The notes: a model not told the origin generated them from the sequence alone. DNA of 64,000 nucleotides from Candidula unifasciata (GCA_905116865.2 CAJHNH020000235.1:448815-512814); one strand, 5' to 3'; shown: positions 1 to 11,310, numbered from the stretch's first letter. Made by a program: numbers and translations.

Positions 1-170
1 AAGTGCCACCATGTGGATGAGGATCACCGTGAAGAGGTCCCAGAAACCACGTTCAGACAATTGGCCATATTTATGGCCTGCCTATATTGCGGCCCCTGGC
101 AACAGCCAGAGTGGGGCTTCAAATAACAAAAAATTACGTCCTAAAAAGGACGTAAGGATATATTTTTTTA
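1..170 (-). repeat. Dispersed repeat R1, truncated by the window edge
   Basis: Related to 14085-14285 (opposite face) and 60080-60200. Shared blocks include the CTGGGACCTCTCC-like and GGTGATCCTCA-like segments and a TTTATGGCCT motif. No ORF. It looks like a SINE or the 3' end of a LINE; class not assigned. Confidence 0.55.
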
Positions 171-219
171 TCAGTGTAACCAGGTAATCGCAGTTCCACC
201 TTTAAAGCAAAGGGGTCCC

Positions 220-445
220 CCTATAGTTGCTCCGTTCCTGTGCCAACGAAAAACCACAAAGGCCTCACGACACAGGTGAAAGTCTCCCTTTCTCTAGCCG
301 ATTCTCCAGCCTTATACCCTTTCCCAGTCACCGTATCTTCAATGTCTTACGTAAATCTTTGCAGAGGTCTGTCTCACTTCCCAAAATCTGTGCCATCCCT
401 TGCCATTCTATCAAGGCCAAAATGACATTTAATATCATGGACAGA
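220..445 (-). mobile_element. Non-LTR retrotransposon RT C-terminal relic (type RT-1)
   Basis: On the minus strand this stretch aligns with the better-preserved RT-1 copy at 57890-58280: the GTGAAAGTCTCCCTTTCTC block, the segment around the tryptophan-rich RRW...QD end, and the spacing all correspond. It is frameshifted and non-coding now. Confidence 0.5.
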
Positions 446-479
446 ATACCACAGCTTTTGACTCGCCAGTCAATCTAAG

Positions 480-905
480 AAATAAGGTGGGCACTAAACA
501 ATATTACACAGTACAGTAACTTCCTAAGGTAGACACTGGACTGTGGTTAGTCATCACAGAAATGAGGAAGGTAATTGTTAAATAACAAGGCAAGAGAAGA
601 CAGTAGACAGACACACTACAGTGAGACGTTAGGTTTGGGGTGGTCACTGAATAAGGAAGGAATGCGACCTTATTGTCATATTATTCAAGTAATAACACTT
701 TAATTAGTTTTTAATTTAGTTGCTTAAATTTAAATCAGGCTTACACTAAGTAAGTTACTTAGGACGGATGCTGAATCACAATGTAGTAGAAGTGTACTTT
801 CACTTCCTTAGGCGAGGAGTTCAGTCTAATGAATACAATACTAGTCGTCTGTTTTAATTAGACAAACAGAATACAATACAGAAAAGAAACTTGTATAAAA
901 TGAAC
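480..905. other. No feature seen (AT-rich, downstream of EFHD exon 1)
   Basis: This stretch lies in the first intron of the EFHD gene in minus orientation. I see no second EF-hand exon, no tandem repeat and no recognisable mobile element. Confidence 0.4.
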
Positions 906-909
906 TTAC

Positions 910-1073
910 TTATTAAAAGTTTTCTGAAAATCCTGAATCTGTTTCCTGGTGAACTCCTTAAACTCCGTGTACGGGTTAAAGACGGTTGTAGAAGGTAACA
1001 CCGGACTACCTTCTTCACCCTCGTTAATTAAATTCCTCCTGTTTAACTTTGCTGCCAGTTCATCCGTCGCCAT
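910..1073 (-). CDS. EFHD2: EFHD1/EFHD2 (swiprosin)-like protein, first coding exon, partial
   Basis: Encodes 54 residues plus two bases, beginning MATDELAAKLNRR and ending with VFNPYTEFKEF then TRKQIQDFQKTFN. This N-terminus (MATDELA start, then the FNPYTEFKEF(S/T)RKQI block just before the first EF-hand) is characteristic of swiprosins, Ca2+-binding, actin-associated adaptor proteins. The exon ends in phase 2 at a clear GTAAGT donor on the minus strand, just before the first EF-hand would start. The EF-hands and coiled coil must lie left of the window. The ATG at 1073 was chosen because it matches the family start; an in-frame ATG 102 bases upstream lies in probable 5' UTR. Whether it is the EFHD1 or EFHD2 orthologue cannot be told; invertebrates usually have a single gene. 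Confidence 0.85.
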
Positions 1074-1145
1074 TGCAGTTTTCTTGTTCAGCAGATGTTG
1101 GAGATTCGAATAAGCGGTCTCTCTGGTCCCGTTAATAAAGTTAAA
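1074..1145 (-). other. Probable 5' UTR of the EFHD-like gene
   Basis: On the minus strand a pyrimidine-rich tract ending TTATTCTTACAG reads into this stretch at 1145, so it may be the 5' UTR part of the exon behind a 5' UTR intron. Alternatively transcription begins nearby. No TATA or initiator element stands out. Confidence 0.35.
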
Positions 1146-1271
1146 CTGTAAGAATAAATGTTTATGTGGAGACAAATTTAAGGAACTGAATTACGTTTGA
1201 CAAGGATACTGATTGCAGACGACAGCACAGTATCGTTTCCGGTTTGTGTGACCTTTGACCTGATCATTCAT

Positions 1272-1983
1272 TCATTCAGTAGCATGTCCCTCGCGGAACC
1301 TCGCTGCCATAACAACCCTCCGGAAAACCTTCCTATCATGAGCAAGATGTCCTGCGTCTGATACACCCATCTGGAGATCATCTGCCACATCCTGCACCCA
1401 TCTTCTCCTTGGCCTTCCTCTTCCTCTCTTCCCAGGCATATACCCCTCCATTATTGTTCTCTCTAGACCTCCATGACGTTTCAAGTGACCAAAATATTTC
1501 AATTTTCTTTGTTTTATTGTCTTTACTAGCCAACCCTCTTCAATATTCAGCTCTTGAAGTATGGATGCATTTGTTCTTTTCTTTACCCAAGATATTCTTA
1601 GAACCTGTCTGTAACATTTATATTCAAATGCATTATATATGTTCCGCTTGTTTAGTAAGTGTCCAGGTCTCACAGGCGTATGTTGCAATGGGAAAGATGC
1701 ATGCTCTTAAAAATCTGACCTTTGTAATTCTATCTGTACAATTCCATAATTTATTCAGTTGTTTTAGTCTTTGAAGAGCAATTGATAGTCGCCGTTTAAT
1801 TTCTTTCATTGTGTCAACATTGTTGGTAACCAGTGACCCAAGATATTCGAAATTTTCCACCACTTCCAATCTTTCCTCATTAACATATATTTCCTTCTCC
1901 ATGGCAGTTTTGTTTGTATGCATTATCTTTGTTTTTGCTGTGTTAAGAAAATTTGACCTGATCGGAATGTGAATATTTCGCAT
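1272..1983 (-). pseudogene. Non-LTR retrotransposon reverse transcriptase C-terminal relic (RT-1)
   Basis: Two overlapping minus-strand frames carry consecutive parts of the same protein. The first (1983-1633) has the VENFEYLGSLV and YACETWTLTK motifs of the region after the RT catalytic core. The second (down to 1272) has LKYFGHLKRHGG and RGRGRPRRRWVQD, typical of the C-terminus of LINE ORF2 proteins that lack RNase H. The frame breaks near 1640 in an AT run. The catalytic YADD region and endonuclease are missing, so the copy is 5'-truncated and dead. A close relative is at 57890-58280. Confidence 0.85.
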
Positions 1984-2161
1984 TTTTTACCTTGCAGGGG
2001 TTGTGATAGACGAAACGTAGACAATGGACACCTGGGTTGTCTCACCTGGATGATTAATTGATTCTTCCCAGTCCTAGTTGTTACCTGAAGCTGGTGCACT
2101 AACACAAAGAAAATACTGGAGGAGATGGCGCCTTAGCTGCCCCCTACACATTTTATGAAAT

Positions 2162-2238
2162 TATATATATATATTTGTGTGTGTGTGTGTATATATATGT
2201 GTGTGTGTGTGTGAGTAGAGTAATAGCAGTAGTAGTAT

Positions 2239-2322
<84 letters not shown>
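2162..2322. repeat. Compound microsatellite (AT/GT)n then (AGT)n
   Basis: Alternating TA and TG dinucleotides (2162-2213) are followed by about 32 uninterrupted AGT triplets (2228-2322). The apparent poly-Val and poly-Leu reading frames here are repeat artefacts. Confidence 0.95.
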
Positions 2323-2323
<1 letters not shown>

Positions 2324-2454
2324 TTACACATCAATAGCCTGTTCAACTCATCAGGGTTTTCATCACAGTGTAGCAGGCTTTTTTTGCAGAATGTTGCTCT
2401 CATCACAGCCTACCTGGAAGAAACTCAATATCTCACCAGATCTTCTGCCTCGAA

Positions 2455-3045
2455 GATGATGAGGAAGAAGAAGATGTTCAGGAAGAAGAAGGTGATGAGG
2501 AAGAAGAAGAAGAAGATGATGAGGAAGAAGAAGATGACAAGGAAGAAGAAGGTTACGAGGAAGAAGAAGATGACAAGGAAGAAGAAGGTTACGAGGAAGA
2601 AAAAGATGACAAGGAAGTAGAAGGTTACGAGGAAGAAGAAGATGACGAGGAAGAAGATGTTGAGAAAGAAGAAGATAATGCAGAAAAAGAAGATGATGAG
2701 GAATAGAAAGATGATGAGGATAAGGAAGATGACGAGGAAGAAGTAGAAGAAAATGATGAAGATGAAGAAGAAGAAGATGATGAGGAAGAAAAAGATTATG
2801 AGGATGAAGAAGAATAAGATCACAAGGAAGAAGAATAAGAAGAAGACAAGGAAGAAGAAGATAACGAGGAAGACCAAGAAGAAAAAGACGAGGAAGAAGA
2901 AGATAACGAGGAAGACCAAGAAGAAAATGACGAGGAAGAAAAAGATTATGAGGATGAAGAAAAAGAAGATGACGAGGATTCAGAAGATGAAAATGATGAG
3001 GAAGAAGAAGATGAGGAGGAGGAAAAAGAAGAAGATGAGGAGCAA
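2455..3045. repeat. Polypurine GAGGAAGAA/GATGA minisatellite
   Basis: About 590 bases almost entirely A and G on the plus strand, with a local 36-base period around 2510-2640. One plus-strand frame reads as Glu/Asp-rich with only a few stops, but there is no start, splice context or conserved domain. It begins right after a segment (2370-2452) shared with RT-1 relics, so it probably grew inside one. Confidence 0.9.
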
Positions 3046-3320
3046 GAAGTTATTTGTTTATTTTTTCATTATCAAGAATGAAAATGAAAAATAAAAAAAT
3101 AATGAAGGAACACATTGTTTAAAAGTCATCTTTATTTATCATTTCACAACAGATCAACATGGCAGTCACAAAACAACAAATACACAAAAATATCTGGCAG
3201 TACAGAAGTAAAACTTTTAGCAGTATCATCCCTGACAGATGAATCAGAATAAAATGTCACTTTACAATATCACTGATACAGTCAAAGAATACAAACATAA
3301 CTTTACAATGTAACTGGTTT
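3046..3320. other. AT-rich spacer, no feature identified
   Basis: Carries TTTATTTA on the plus strand (AATAAA-type on minus near 3130), so it could hold a minus-strand 3' end, but no coding exon can be tied to it. Confidence 0.3.
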
Positions 3321-3329
3321 AGAAAAAAT

Positions 3330-3880
3330 CATCATCATCATGTAGCAGGTCCACCACGGTCTGCCTGAAAGAAAACTCGGCCTCTCCTCAGCTCTCCTGC
3401 CTCGTGTACTTTCATATTTAAAAAGTCACTTATATCTTGTGCCTATCTTCATGTTGGTTGGACCCTGCCCTTTCCTTCCCGGAAGCACACCTTTTGCTAC
3501 TATTTTTTCCAGTCTGCCACAAAACTTTATATGGCCAATTTTTCCTTCTGAGACAATCAGAATGCTTCTGGCACCATTAGTATCGGAACTCTTCGCTGGC
3601 TGATGAAGATGGGGACGGAGTGCTTATGGGATGCCCCAAGTGCTGTGATGTCGGTTCTTGAATCAAATAAAATCAGATCAGACAAGCTGTTTATTAGCCA
3701 ATCTTGCTTGATGTTCAAATCTTTTAGGATGTCAGTATTTCTTTGTCTATGGTATTTTGAGAATCTTTCTATATCATTTCAGCTCTAACCCCTATATTCT
3801 TTTGTAAGGACAGTGAGATAGTCCACGACTCACATCCATATGTTGCTACAGGGAAAATGAAAAATAAGTAACTTTACAAA
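3330..3880 (-). mobile_element. RT-1 relic interrupted by a family A tail
   Basis: Minus-strand RT C-terminal sequence flanks an insertion at about 3545-3685. The insertion is the 3' end of family A (CTGAAGATGGGGACGGAG, GTGCTGTGATGTCGGTTCTT, then an ATCAAA-rich tail) in plus orientation. RT-like sequence resumes after it. Confidence 0.6.
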
Positions 3881-3906
3881 ATTGCTAATTACAAAAACTA
3901 TATGGG

Positions 3907-4130
3907 AGTTGTCGTAGTTGAGCGTCTAAACGCTGGACTTTTTTTCTTCAAAAATGACCTAGGCTCACAGGTTGACCCAGCCTTGAGTGGGTACTGGGTG
4001 CAGTCCCAGGAAGTAAAGACGGCCGGCGTGATGCTGACCACATCACCCATCTTGTACCGATTGGTCTATAAAATATAGGTCTAGCCCTACATGCCCTATA
4101 GGCCTAAAAGGGTCCTTTACTTTTTTTAAA
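3907..4130 (+). mobile_element. tRNA-derived SINE, family A (SINE-A)
   Basis: Matches the intact copy at 37945-38223: GGAGT...CGT head, CTTCAAAAATGACCT, CAGCCTTGAGTGGGTAC, GACGGCCGGCGTGATGCTGA, a TATAAAATATAGGTCTAGCC block, and a T-rich end. The head is diverged. Confidence 0.8.
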
Positions 4131-4199
4131 TGATAATGTCAAGAGTGTCGACTTCATTGCACTCTTTCATTCATTATCTTATTGTGACATAATATGTCA

Positions 4200-4625
4200 A
4201 ATAGGGCTAGCAGTTTATTCATTCATTCCATCCCAACCTGTGTAATCAGATCAGTGTCATGGAGGGAACCCATTCCAGCACCCTTGGCCTCTCTCATCAA
4301 CGTTCATTTTAGGGTTTCTTTTGGGCGTCCTTACCTCTTTAATCCATTTATTTCCCATTTTAATTCATGTTTGGTGATTCTCTGCTGGTTTCTTCTCAGG
4401 ATGTGTCTACTGTAGCGCCATCTTCTCCGTCTTATAACTGTTGATGCTAACGGTTGCCCAGACATTTTTCCTATTTCTTCACTCCTTTTATATTCATCCC
4501 ATTTTATTTTCAACATTTTCCTCAGTAATTTGTGTTCGAATGCAACTTCATTGCACTGGATTATCCCGCATGGCTTGATCTCTAGCCACCTGCCTAGAGT
4601 GTCATGCAAAGTAAGAAAAACCACA
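4200..4625 (-). mobile_element. Non-LTR RT C-terminal relic (type RT-2)
   Basis: A minus-strand frame (4624-4331) has LRKMLKIKWDEYKR, then IRRRRWRYSRHILRRN, corresponding to the C-terminal region of jockey/CR1-like ORF2 proteins. A second copy with the same cysteine-poor tail lies at 53560-53930. Confidence 0.75.
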
Positions 4626-4629
4626 GAGT

Positions 4630-4900
4630 TATCACTTTACACTACAGAAAACCACACATTTATCACATTACAGCGAGGAAAAATCAGAAAATTATTGCAT
4701 TACAGCAGAGAACACCAGATAATTATCACATTACGCAGAGACAAAGAACATATCACAATTAGAAAAATACTACAAAGAAAACCACACAATTATCACATTG
4801 CTGTAGAGAATACCACACAATTGTGACATTACCATAGAATATATCATACAATTATCACATTACTATAGAGAACATAACAAAAATTATCACATTATATTAT
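4630..4900. repeat. Degenerate tandem repeat, about 33-base unit
   Basis: Repeated ACACAATTATCACATTAC-like words separated by AGAGAA/CAC blocks; eight or more diverged copies. Confidence 0.7.
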
Positions 4901-5168
4901 AATGATATTGATTCTTTATTAATTAAAAAAAAAAAAAGTAGACATACTTTTTAAAAAAAGTTTTTAAATACAGAAATAACCTCATCAGTAATATAGATTA
5001 GAGGAAATATAACGCTAATTAAAAAGAAAAAAAAGTTGCAATGAGGACAAAGAAGACAAATACATGGATTCTCATCAACACTATAATCATACACATATAC
5101 ACGATTGTCATGGGTGATCATGTTGTTCCAGAACTTGTCATCTCCAACAGTAAGTTGTTGTTGCTACT

Positions 5169-5560
5169 GTGCGTGGAGTCACCTTTATTTTTGTTCCGGA
5201 AAACTCAGGCGTCGATGGAAATGAAAGAGCTGACAGGTTGGCTGGATCCGCTATCACTACCGACGGTCAGCCTATGGATCATGCTGATATTATCAATGCC
5301 CTCAGAGAAATGGGAAGGATAGAGGACTTTGGTGGCAGTGAATCCACATCACTCGCCAGAATGGCAGACTTGGGAATTAAGATCGGCACAGCAAAAAACG
5401 AGACGCACACCAGACACGCCAGAAGACTTGTTAATCAACATAGAACTGGTACTATTAGCCATCGGACGTTGGGGTTCATACTGAGGGAAGGATCTGAGCA
5501 CCTATGGACATATCCGGAGTGCAATGAGGATAACCCAACTAACTAACTAACTAACTAAGT
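5169..5560 (+). mobile_element. Family B retroelement RNase H end with (AACT)n tail
   Basis: A plus-strand frame carries FVPENSGVDGNERADRLAGS (the end of an RNase H-like fold, with the conserved N-E-x-AD). It continues through [15 protein letters not shown] and the [10 protein letters not shown]...GSEHLWTYPEC terminus to a stop in an AACT repeat. The copy at 20146-20576 has the same end, so this is the true 3' end of a non-LTR element. 5'-truncated. Confidence 0.85.
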
Positions 5561-5639
5561 TGTTGTTGCTGTCCATCACAAATGGTGAAAAGCAACTTTA
5601 CGTAAACTCAACAATGATCAAGGATTGTGAGCTATTTTT

Positions 5640-5960
5640 GACATGGAGAGAATGGTGATGGGGGGTACAGTTTCTGGAACACAAGACAGAAGCCAACCTC
5701 CAGAGTGTTTGGGAATGAGCAGCCAGATGGGCTAGCTGGACTGGCCCCACTTGGAAGTGTACTGCAGCTGCATGAGGCGAGGTGATCTCTAGCTTGTGGG
5801 ACAAAGTAGAAGTTGAAATTGAAGATTCTGAAAACCCATACCTGGAGAGAATGATACAGTCGGGAGTGGCCGTAGGCTCTGGGTGCCTTTTGAGATTCAG
5901 AAGGAAGGCAAGACAAGTAGGTAACCAAATGTAGCCATAGTTTTCCTGTCCATATGGGGA
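5640..5960 (+). mobile_element. Decayed family A fragment
   Basis: GTGTTTGGGAATGAGCAGCC followed by GATGGGCTAGCTGG corresponds to the GNEQADRLA segment of family A with several indels. No intact frame remains. Confidence 0.5.
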
Positions 5961-6564
5961 CATTTTCCCATTCTGGAGCTTACCACAAAATATTCTCTTT
6001 TGAAGCTGATGGTCTCACATGCACATTAGGTGACTATTCCAACAGATCCCAATACCAGGTATCAGTTTGTGTACTAGCATCCTTCCCTTCCTTGACAAAT
6101 GGATATCAAGAGTCTTCTCATGTTGCCTTCATCTATATGTCTCATTGTGGCCAGCTCTCTCACCTCTAACACTGTCCTGACAAAGGCTTCTTTTATATCC
6201 TGTGCCCATCTTCCCGCTGGTGGACACCTGCCCCTCTCTTCTTGTACCATGCTATTATCAGGGCTTTTTTCTCAGGGTATCAATCAGTACATGTTTTGAT
6301 GTGGTCATAGATTAACCTGGTAACTACAAAATGAGAAAAGGAAATTAACACACATTTTGTTTTGGCACAGATTTCACATTTCTAAGTCACTTTGGAGAGA
6401 TATACTTAACATATATAGAGGAAACATACATATTTTGATGAGATTTTGATTTCACATATTTGTTTGTGTTGCGGGCCCCATTTTGGGAGGGGAAAAAAGA
6501 ACAGACATACTTAACCCCTAAGAAGTATGTAATATGTTGAATGTTGTTAAATGTTGAATTAAGA

Positions 6565-7190
6565 ATTGACATCACAGCACTAGGAACACCCCCCATAAGC
6601 GCTCCGTCTCCATCTTCAGCAGCAAGGGAAGAGTTAAAATTCTGATGGTACCAGTAACTGTCTGATTGTATATCCGTCTTCCTTTCCTCTGAATGTAGAG
6701 CATCGGCCAGATCCCCTTGTAACTCCTCCCAGTTCCATTCTCGTCAGACCGTAATTATCTATCTGTGCCTTGGCACTGTTCACTCGCTCCCAGAAGGCCC
6801 TCACAACATCCGACTTGTCATACATCAATTCACCACCAAGTGGTGCAGAACTGGCCAGTCTATCTGCCTGCTCATTTTCCAATACACCAGCATACCTGGA
6901 GAAAATATCCAAAGGATGCTAACTACCCGGGACCAATGAAGAGATGCTTGCCACTCTGCACGGAGCATGCCTGTCTTGATCTTTCTCAACATACTCTGTG
7001 AGTCAGTTACAATCATGACATGTGTGTATAGCTGATTCTCAAGCCAGCAGAAGGCAGCAGTGACTGCCTCCACCTCCATTCTCAAGCCAGCAGAAGGCAG
7101 CAGTGACTGCCTCCACCTCCATTCTCAAGCCAGCAGAAGGCAGCAGTGACTGCCTCCACCTCCATTCTCAAGCATGCCATTAAAGAACAC
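6565..7190 (-). mobile_element. Family A retroelement RNase H end, with internal triplication
   Basis: The minus strand encodes, in broken frames, an RNase H start (MEVEAVTAAFCWLE, IVTDSQSMLRKIKTG), the GVLENEQADRLASSAPLGGE block, and the short C-terminus before the CTGAAGATGG...TGTGATGTCA tail. A 43-base segment covering EVEAVTAAFCWLE is repeated three times at 7035-7175. Confidence 0.8.
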
Positions 7191-7194
7191 TAAA

Positions 7195-7330
7195 TTGGTG
7201 ATTCTGTTAAGTCATGTTATATCTGCCTGAGTGGCAAGGTACCAACAGTCTGCACACAAATAAGCCAAGTCCAGACATAGACACACAACCAGAACTTTCT
7301 GCCAGAGTTGGCAGCTGGTGAAAGCAAAAA
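7195..7330 (+). repeat. Dispersed repeat family E, partial
   Basis: Shares TGAGTGGCAAGG, CCAACAGTCTGCACAC and the AGAACTTTC...CAGCTGGT end with 21780-21900, 37430-37705, 44090-44264, 54560-54840 and, inverted, 62030-62220. Confidence 0.7.
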
Positions 7331-7699
7331 ATGAGAATTTATTTATATGTTTCTTGATTTAGACAGACAATTGGAAAAAAGTGTCAAAGGACAGTGTCAA
7401 AGGGACAGTGTCAAAGAACCAGTTTTAGAGAGACCGTACCTCAGTTACATTGAAGGACAGAGAGTAAAATGACTTACCCATCTAGTAAGAATGTAGTAGA
7501 TTCACGGGAACACAGTTGCCCTGGACCATGCCGCGTGAAGGGGACAAATCAGGAAGGGAGGGAAAATGAAGGAATAAATTATTGCAGAAAGGATAAGAGC
7601 TGTAACGTCTGAGAAGAAACACACTAGATACACATTATGGCAAAATTGGTCCTCAAATTCTATGCTTTAATTATGGAAGACGTTTCTCAATGTGGGCGG

Positions 7700-8195
7700 G
7701 TCTTGCTAGTCACACTCGCCATCTACATGGGCTGTGAGTCCCAAGTCTCCATATACCACACACAAAATAATATCATTTGGAAATTCAGAAAAATGCTAAC
7801 TAAGAATTGAGCTGGACCAAACTGCACATACGATCTTCTACAACAGAACATTAGGGCGGAAGGTGAAAGGAAGACCAAGAAAGAGATGGATAAATGGTGT
7901 AACTGGATATAAAAAAATATAAACAAAACTATCAAGGAAAGATATCAACTTGACACAGACACTTGGCAGAGAGTAGCTGCAGACCAACTCTTTTGGAGGC
8001 AGATAATGAAAGACGGACTGTTGCACTTTTATAGAGGCCAAACACTGCAAGCTATAGAGAGAAGACGTTTGAGAGAAAACCAGCCTCGGAACGATAGGGT
8101 ATCCACGTTTTTATGTGGAATATGTGGCAGAGACTGCCACTCCCGCATTGGACTTTACAGTCACAGCAGACAATGTTCCTAGGACAAGCGGCACA
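7700..8195 (+). mobile_element. Non-LTR RT C-terminus with zinc finger (RT-3)
   Basis: The plus strand shows KGRPRKRWINGV then, after frame breaks, a terminal CGICGRDCHSRIGLYSHSRQ-type CCHC/CCHH finger and a stop. This finger is a usual ending of one class of LINE ORF2 proteins. The copy is broken by stops and indels. Confidence 0.75.
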
Positions 8196-8309
8196 ACTCC
8201 ATGGTCCCAAGGGACTGAAGGTTGCCTACTACAACAATATTCAAGCCTCTTGAGAAGCAAAAGACAAACACAGAAAAACATGACGTGGGGCTACAACCCA
8301 GCAATAACA

Positions 8310-9130
8310 TAAACACAAGAGAAGAAGACACAATGCACAATAAATAACTAAAGTCATGCGAAATACAATTATTGAACCAACAAATTACTAACAATTTTGT
8401 TTCAAAACAGCAATTCATTCATAAAGGCAAATAGTTTTTGTGTAAATAAAATTACTGTAAATACAGTAAAATTTGTATATAATGTTTGTTCATCACTTAT
8501 TTACAAATATTTTGTATATCTGGTTGGTTACATGAAATTAACTATACACCAGCAACGAAACAAAATGTGAATACTTTCACAGAACAAAAAACACGGTATT
8601 TTGTATATACTTGACTGGGAATCGTGCACATAAATATTAAAACACATAAAATATATACATTTTGTTTTGGTCAGACTTTGAAACTAGATAGATAAAGATT
8701 TTTAAAACAGACACAGAAAGTAAACTGCACAATTTACTGCCTGGCATAGTTCACTGTATCTCATCAGGTTAAATCAACATATAAAGAAGCGCACAAAAGG
8801 GAATCGTTTTCACTTAAATACATAAATCACACTGTAAAGTTGGGTTGTACATCTCTTCACCAGAAATTTAACCGTATGGTCACCACGCTACCTTAAAATT
8901 TATCACATGCTCTTTTTGTTTACATAAAACATGAAAGTTTAGTTTTATTGATACGGCTTCAGGAGATATAAGCAATTTAGCAATTTATTGGTTATGTCCA
9001 CAATATTTAAATTTATAACAGGGAAACATTGCTGTGAAAAGATGTTTTTATTGGAGAAACTCCCAAAGACTAGGGGACATAGATATTGAAATAAGAATAC
9101 AAAAGGCAAGAGAAGCTTTCTTGGCACTTG
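8310..9130. other. AT-rich spacer, no feature identified
   Basis: No splice-bounded coding segment, tandem array or known element recognised on either strand. Confidence 0.4.
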
Positions 9131-9520
9131 GATTCATATAACTAGGGTTCCTATCTTCATGGTGCTAGGATCTATAGCACTAGGATTCAAATCTTAAAGA
9201 TATATAGCACAAAGATTTAAAGTACTAGGATTCAAAACTCTAGGATTCAAGGAACTAGGATTCATAACACCAGGCTTTATAGTGTCAAGATTTATAGCAT
9301 CAGGATTAATTTTGCTAGGATTCATGGAACTATAATTTATAGAAACTAGGATTCATAGCACTGGGGTTATAGTGTTAGGATTGATAGCACAACGATTCAC
9401 ATTGCTAGGATAGAAAGGCACTATGATTTATAGCTTGAGGATTCATGATACTAAGACACAAAGCACCAGGATTCATAACTCTTTCATGGTGCTAGGTTTG
9501 ATAGCGTTAAGATTCATGGA
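9130..9520. repeat. Degenerate tandem repeat (CTAGGATTCATAGCA-like)
   Basis: About 16-20 diverged copies of a 16-25 base word with variable spacing; an old, unhomogenised array. Confidence 0.8.
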
Positions 9521-9531
9521 ATACTGTAGGA

Positions 9532-9850
9532 GTGACCATAAGAGATAAGATCAGGAATGAGATCATAAGAGAAAAAGTCGGCACAGAACCAATTTTAAAT
9601 TACATACAAAGACATCAAGTGAAATTGTTTGCCCACTTAGAGAGAATGTCTTGTGACACCATACCATACAAAGCATACATGGAAAGAGAAGAAGGACGTA
9701 GAGCACGGGGTAGACCAAGAACAAGATGGAAGGATAACATCAGAGAAACTCTACAACAGCACGATGTGCTTATGGTCGAGGCGGCCAGAAGAGCTAGAAA
9801 CAGAACCTTATATCTCCCTCGACACCCACAGCGGTAAAAGAGGAAGTGAA
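9532..9850 (+). mobile_element. Non-LTR RT C-terminal relic (RT-4)
   Basis: An open frame of 101 codons contains IRDKIRNEIIREKVG, then QVKLFAHLERM, then RARGRPRTRWKDNIRE and an MVEAARRARNR terminus. The same architecture is at 17531-17870 and, inverted, 48636-49135. It ends near a GAAGAAGAAG tail. Confidence 0.85.
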
Positions 9851-9899
9851 GAAGAAGAAGAACTGTTCAAAGCACTATGAAATTTGTGGAAGTCAAAAC

Positions 9900-10250
9900 A
9901 AATTAAGTACCAGACTTACTTTAATGTTACATCAGTACTGCTGTAAGGAGCAGAAATATGGAGAACAACTAAAACAACTACTGATAATTTATAATGTTCA
10001 TATGCCAGCTTAGAAATGAGGGGCTAAATTGACATGATTTAATCAATCATTTGGAGCCTTGGGAGAGAATAAAACAGATACGAATAGTCAAGAGCTGAAG
10101 AAAAGATGCTGGCATTGGATAGAACACACTGAAAAAAACCTGGTGATAGTATAGATAGAAAGTACTCTCTCTGAAACCCACATGGTGACATAAATAGAGA
10201 AAGATCTAAAAAGATACAGAGCAGAGAAGAAAATTATGAGTTGTGAGTCA
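9900..10250. other. Spacer, weak RT-4-like similarity only
   Basis: Fragments such as GTAAGGAGCAGAAATATGG recall the YGxExW region of LINE proteins, but order and frame are lost. Nothing else seen. Confidence 0.3.
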
Positions 10251-10254
10251 AGAA

Positions 10255-10750
10255 CTGGCATAATAGCACTCAAGACATTCTCAATAGCGCCCCACCCCCA
10301 TCTTCAGCAGCAAACACAGATTTCCATTTTCTATGATACCAGTAACTGTCTGATTGGATATCAATCCCGCCCCTCCTTTGAGAGTTGAGCGTTAGTCAGA
10401 ACTACTCGTCACTCTTCGATGCACTATTTTCATAAGACCATGATCATCTGTTTGTTTCTCTGCACTGTTTTACTAGCTCCCAGAGGACTCTAAAATATAT
10501 CCAGCTTGTCATGAATCAGTTTACCACTAAATGGGGACAGAACCAGTCAGTCTATCTGCCTGTTCATTTCCCAACACATCAGCCAGACTTTGAGAGATTG
10601 TCCAAAGGACACTAACTACTGAAACCTCTGAAGTGATGCTTGCCACTCTGCACGGAGCATAACTGCCTCAACCTTTCACAACATGCTCTGTAAGTCAGTT
10701 ACAATCACATGTGTGTGCAGTTGGTTTTCAAGCCAACAGAAAGCTGCAGT
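10255..10750 (-). mobile_element. Family A retroelement relic, part 1 (host of a nested insertion)
   Basis: Minus-strand family A: tail at 10260-10320, the GNEQAD-equivalent near 10560, and RNase H codons up to 10750, where a second element interrupts it. It resumes at 11251. Confidence 0.75.
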
Positions 10751-11250
10751 CTTCTTCTTCAGCGATCTCTGGTCATGCGCATAATCCACTGTGTGTCATA
10801 AATTTGGATGTTTTTTCAAGGTCTCTTAGGTTTCCCCAAAGCTTAGTTGTCAGTTCTACTGGGTGTTGCCATATGTCGCTCCGCAGCTCTGCCAGGAGAG
10901 GACAGTCTTGCAGGACATGTTCTGGAGTCTGTTCAGCTTGAAGGCACTGGCAGAGAGCTGTTTGGCTCATACCTAATTTATGTGAGTGTTTATTGAGTCT
11001 GCAGTGTCCAGTGCGTAAGCGAAAAACTGTGAATTGGTCTGTTCTGTTCAAGTGTTTCAGAAAATCTTTTCCGTAGTTATAATTAGTGTTGGTTTTCCAA
11101 ACTGTTTCTGATTTTCTCTTAATGAGAGTTTTGACTTCTAGAAAAGATAGTGGCTGGTAGGTCTGTGGTTTGTTACTGCCTTCCTTGGCTAAAGCATCTG
11201 CGCTTTCATTGCCTTTGATGCCACAGTGAGACGGAATCCACTGCAAGTGA
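10751..11250 (-). mobile_element. Nested 5'-truncated non-LTR element (family D) with 13-bp target duplication
   Basis: On the minus strand an almost continuous frame carries PSHCGIKGNESADALAKE (RNase H end), [13 protein letters not shown], then CQCLQAEQTPEHVLQDCPLL, the Cys/His-bearing C-terminal domain of jockey/I-like ORF2 proteins. The element ends in a GAAGAAG tail. AGAAAGCTGCAGT flanks it at 10738-10750 and 11251-11263. A second copy with the same tail is at 28936-29310. Confidence 0.92.
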
Positions 11251-11310
11251 AGAAAGCTGCAGTGACTGCCTCCATCTCCATTCTCAAACTGCATGTTGTG
11301 GTATCATAAC
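11251..11310 (-). mobile_element. Family A retroelement relic, part 2
   Basis: Continuation of 10255-10750 beyond the nested insertion; GTGACTGCCTCCATCTCCAT is the EVEAVTA segment seen at 7035-7175. Confidence 0.75.

Noticed and set aside
906..1175. Upstream in-frame ATG at 1175 as start of the EFHD-like protein
   Set aside because: The extra residues do not resemble any swiprosin, and the MATDELA start at 1073 matches the family; a likely acceptor also interrupts it.
2425..3094. Acidic or Phe-rich coding region
   Set aside because: Polypurine minisatellite with internal stops, no splice sites and no conserved domain.
5598..5963. Two minus-strand frames of 98-121 codons
   Set aside because: They are antisense to a family A relic and contain no domain.
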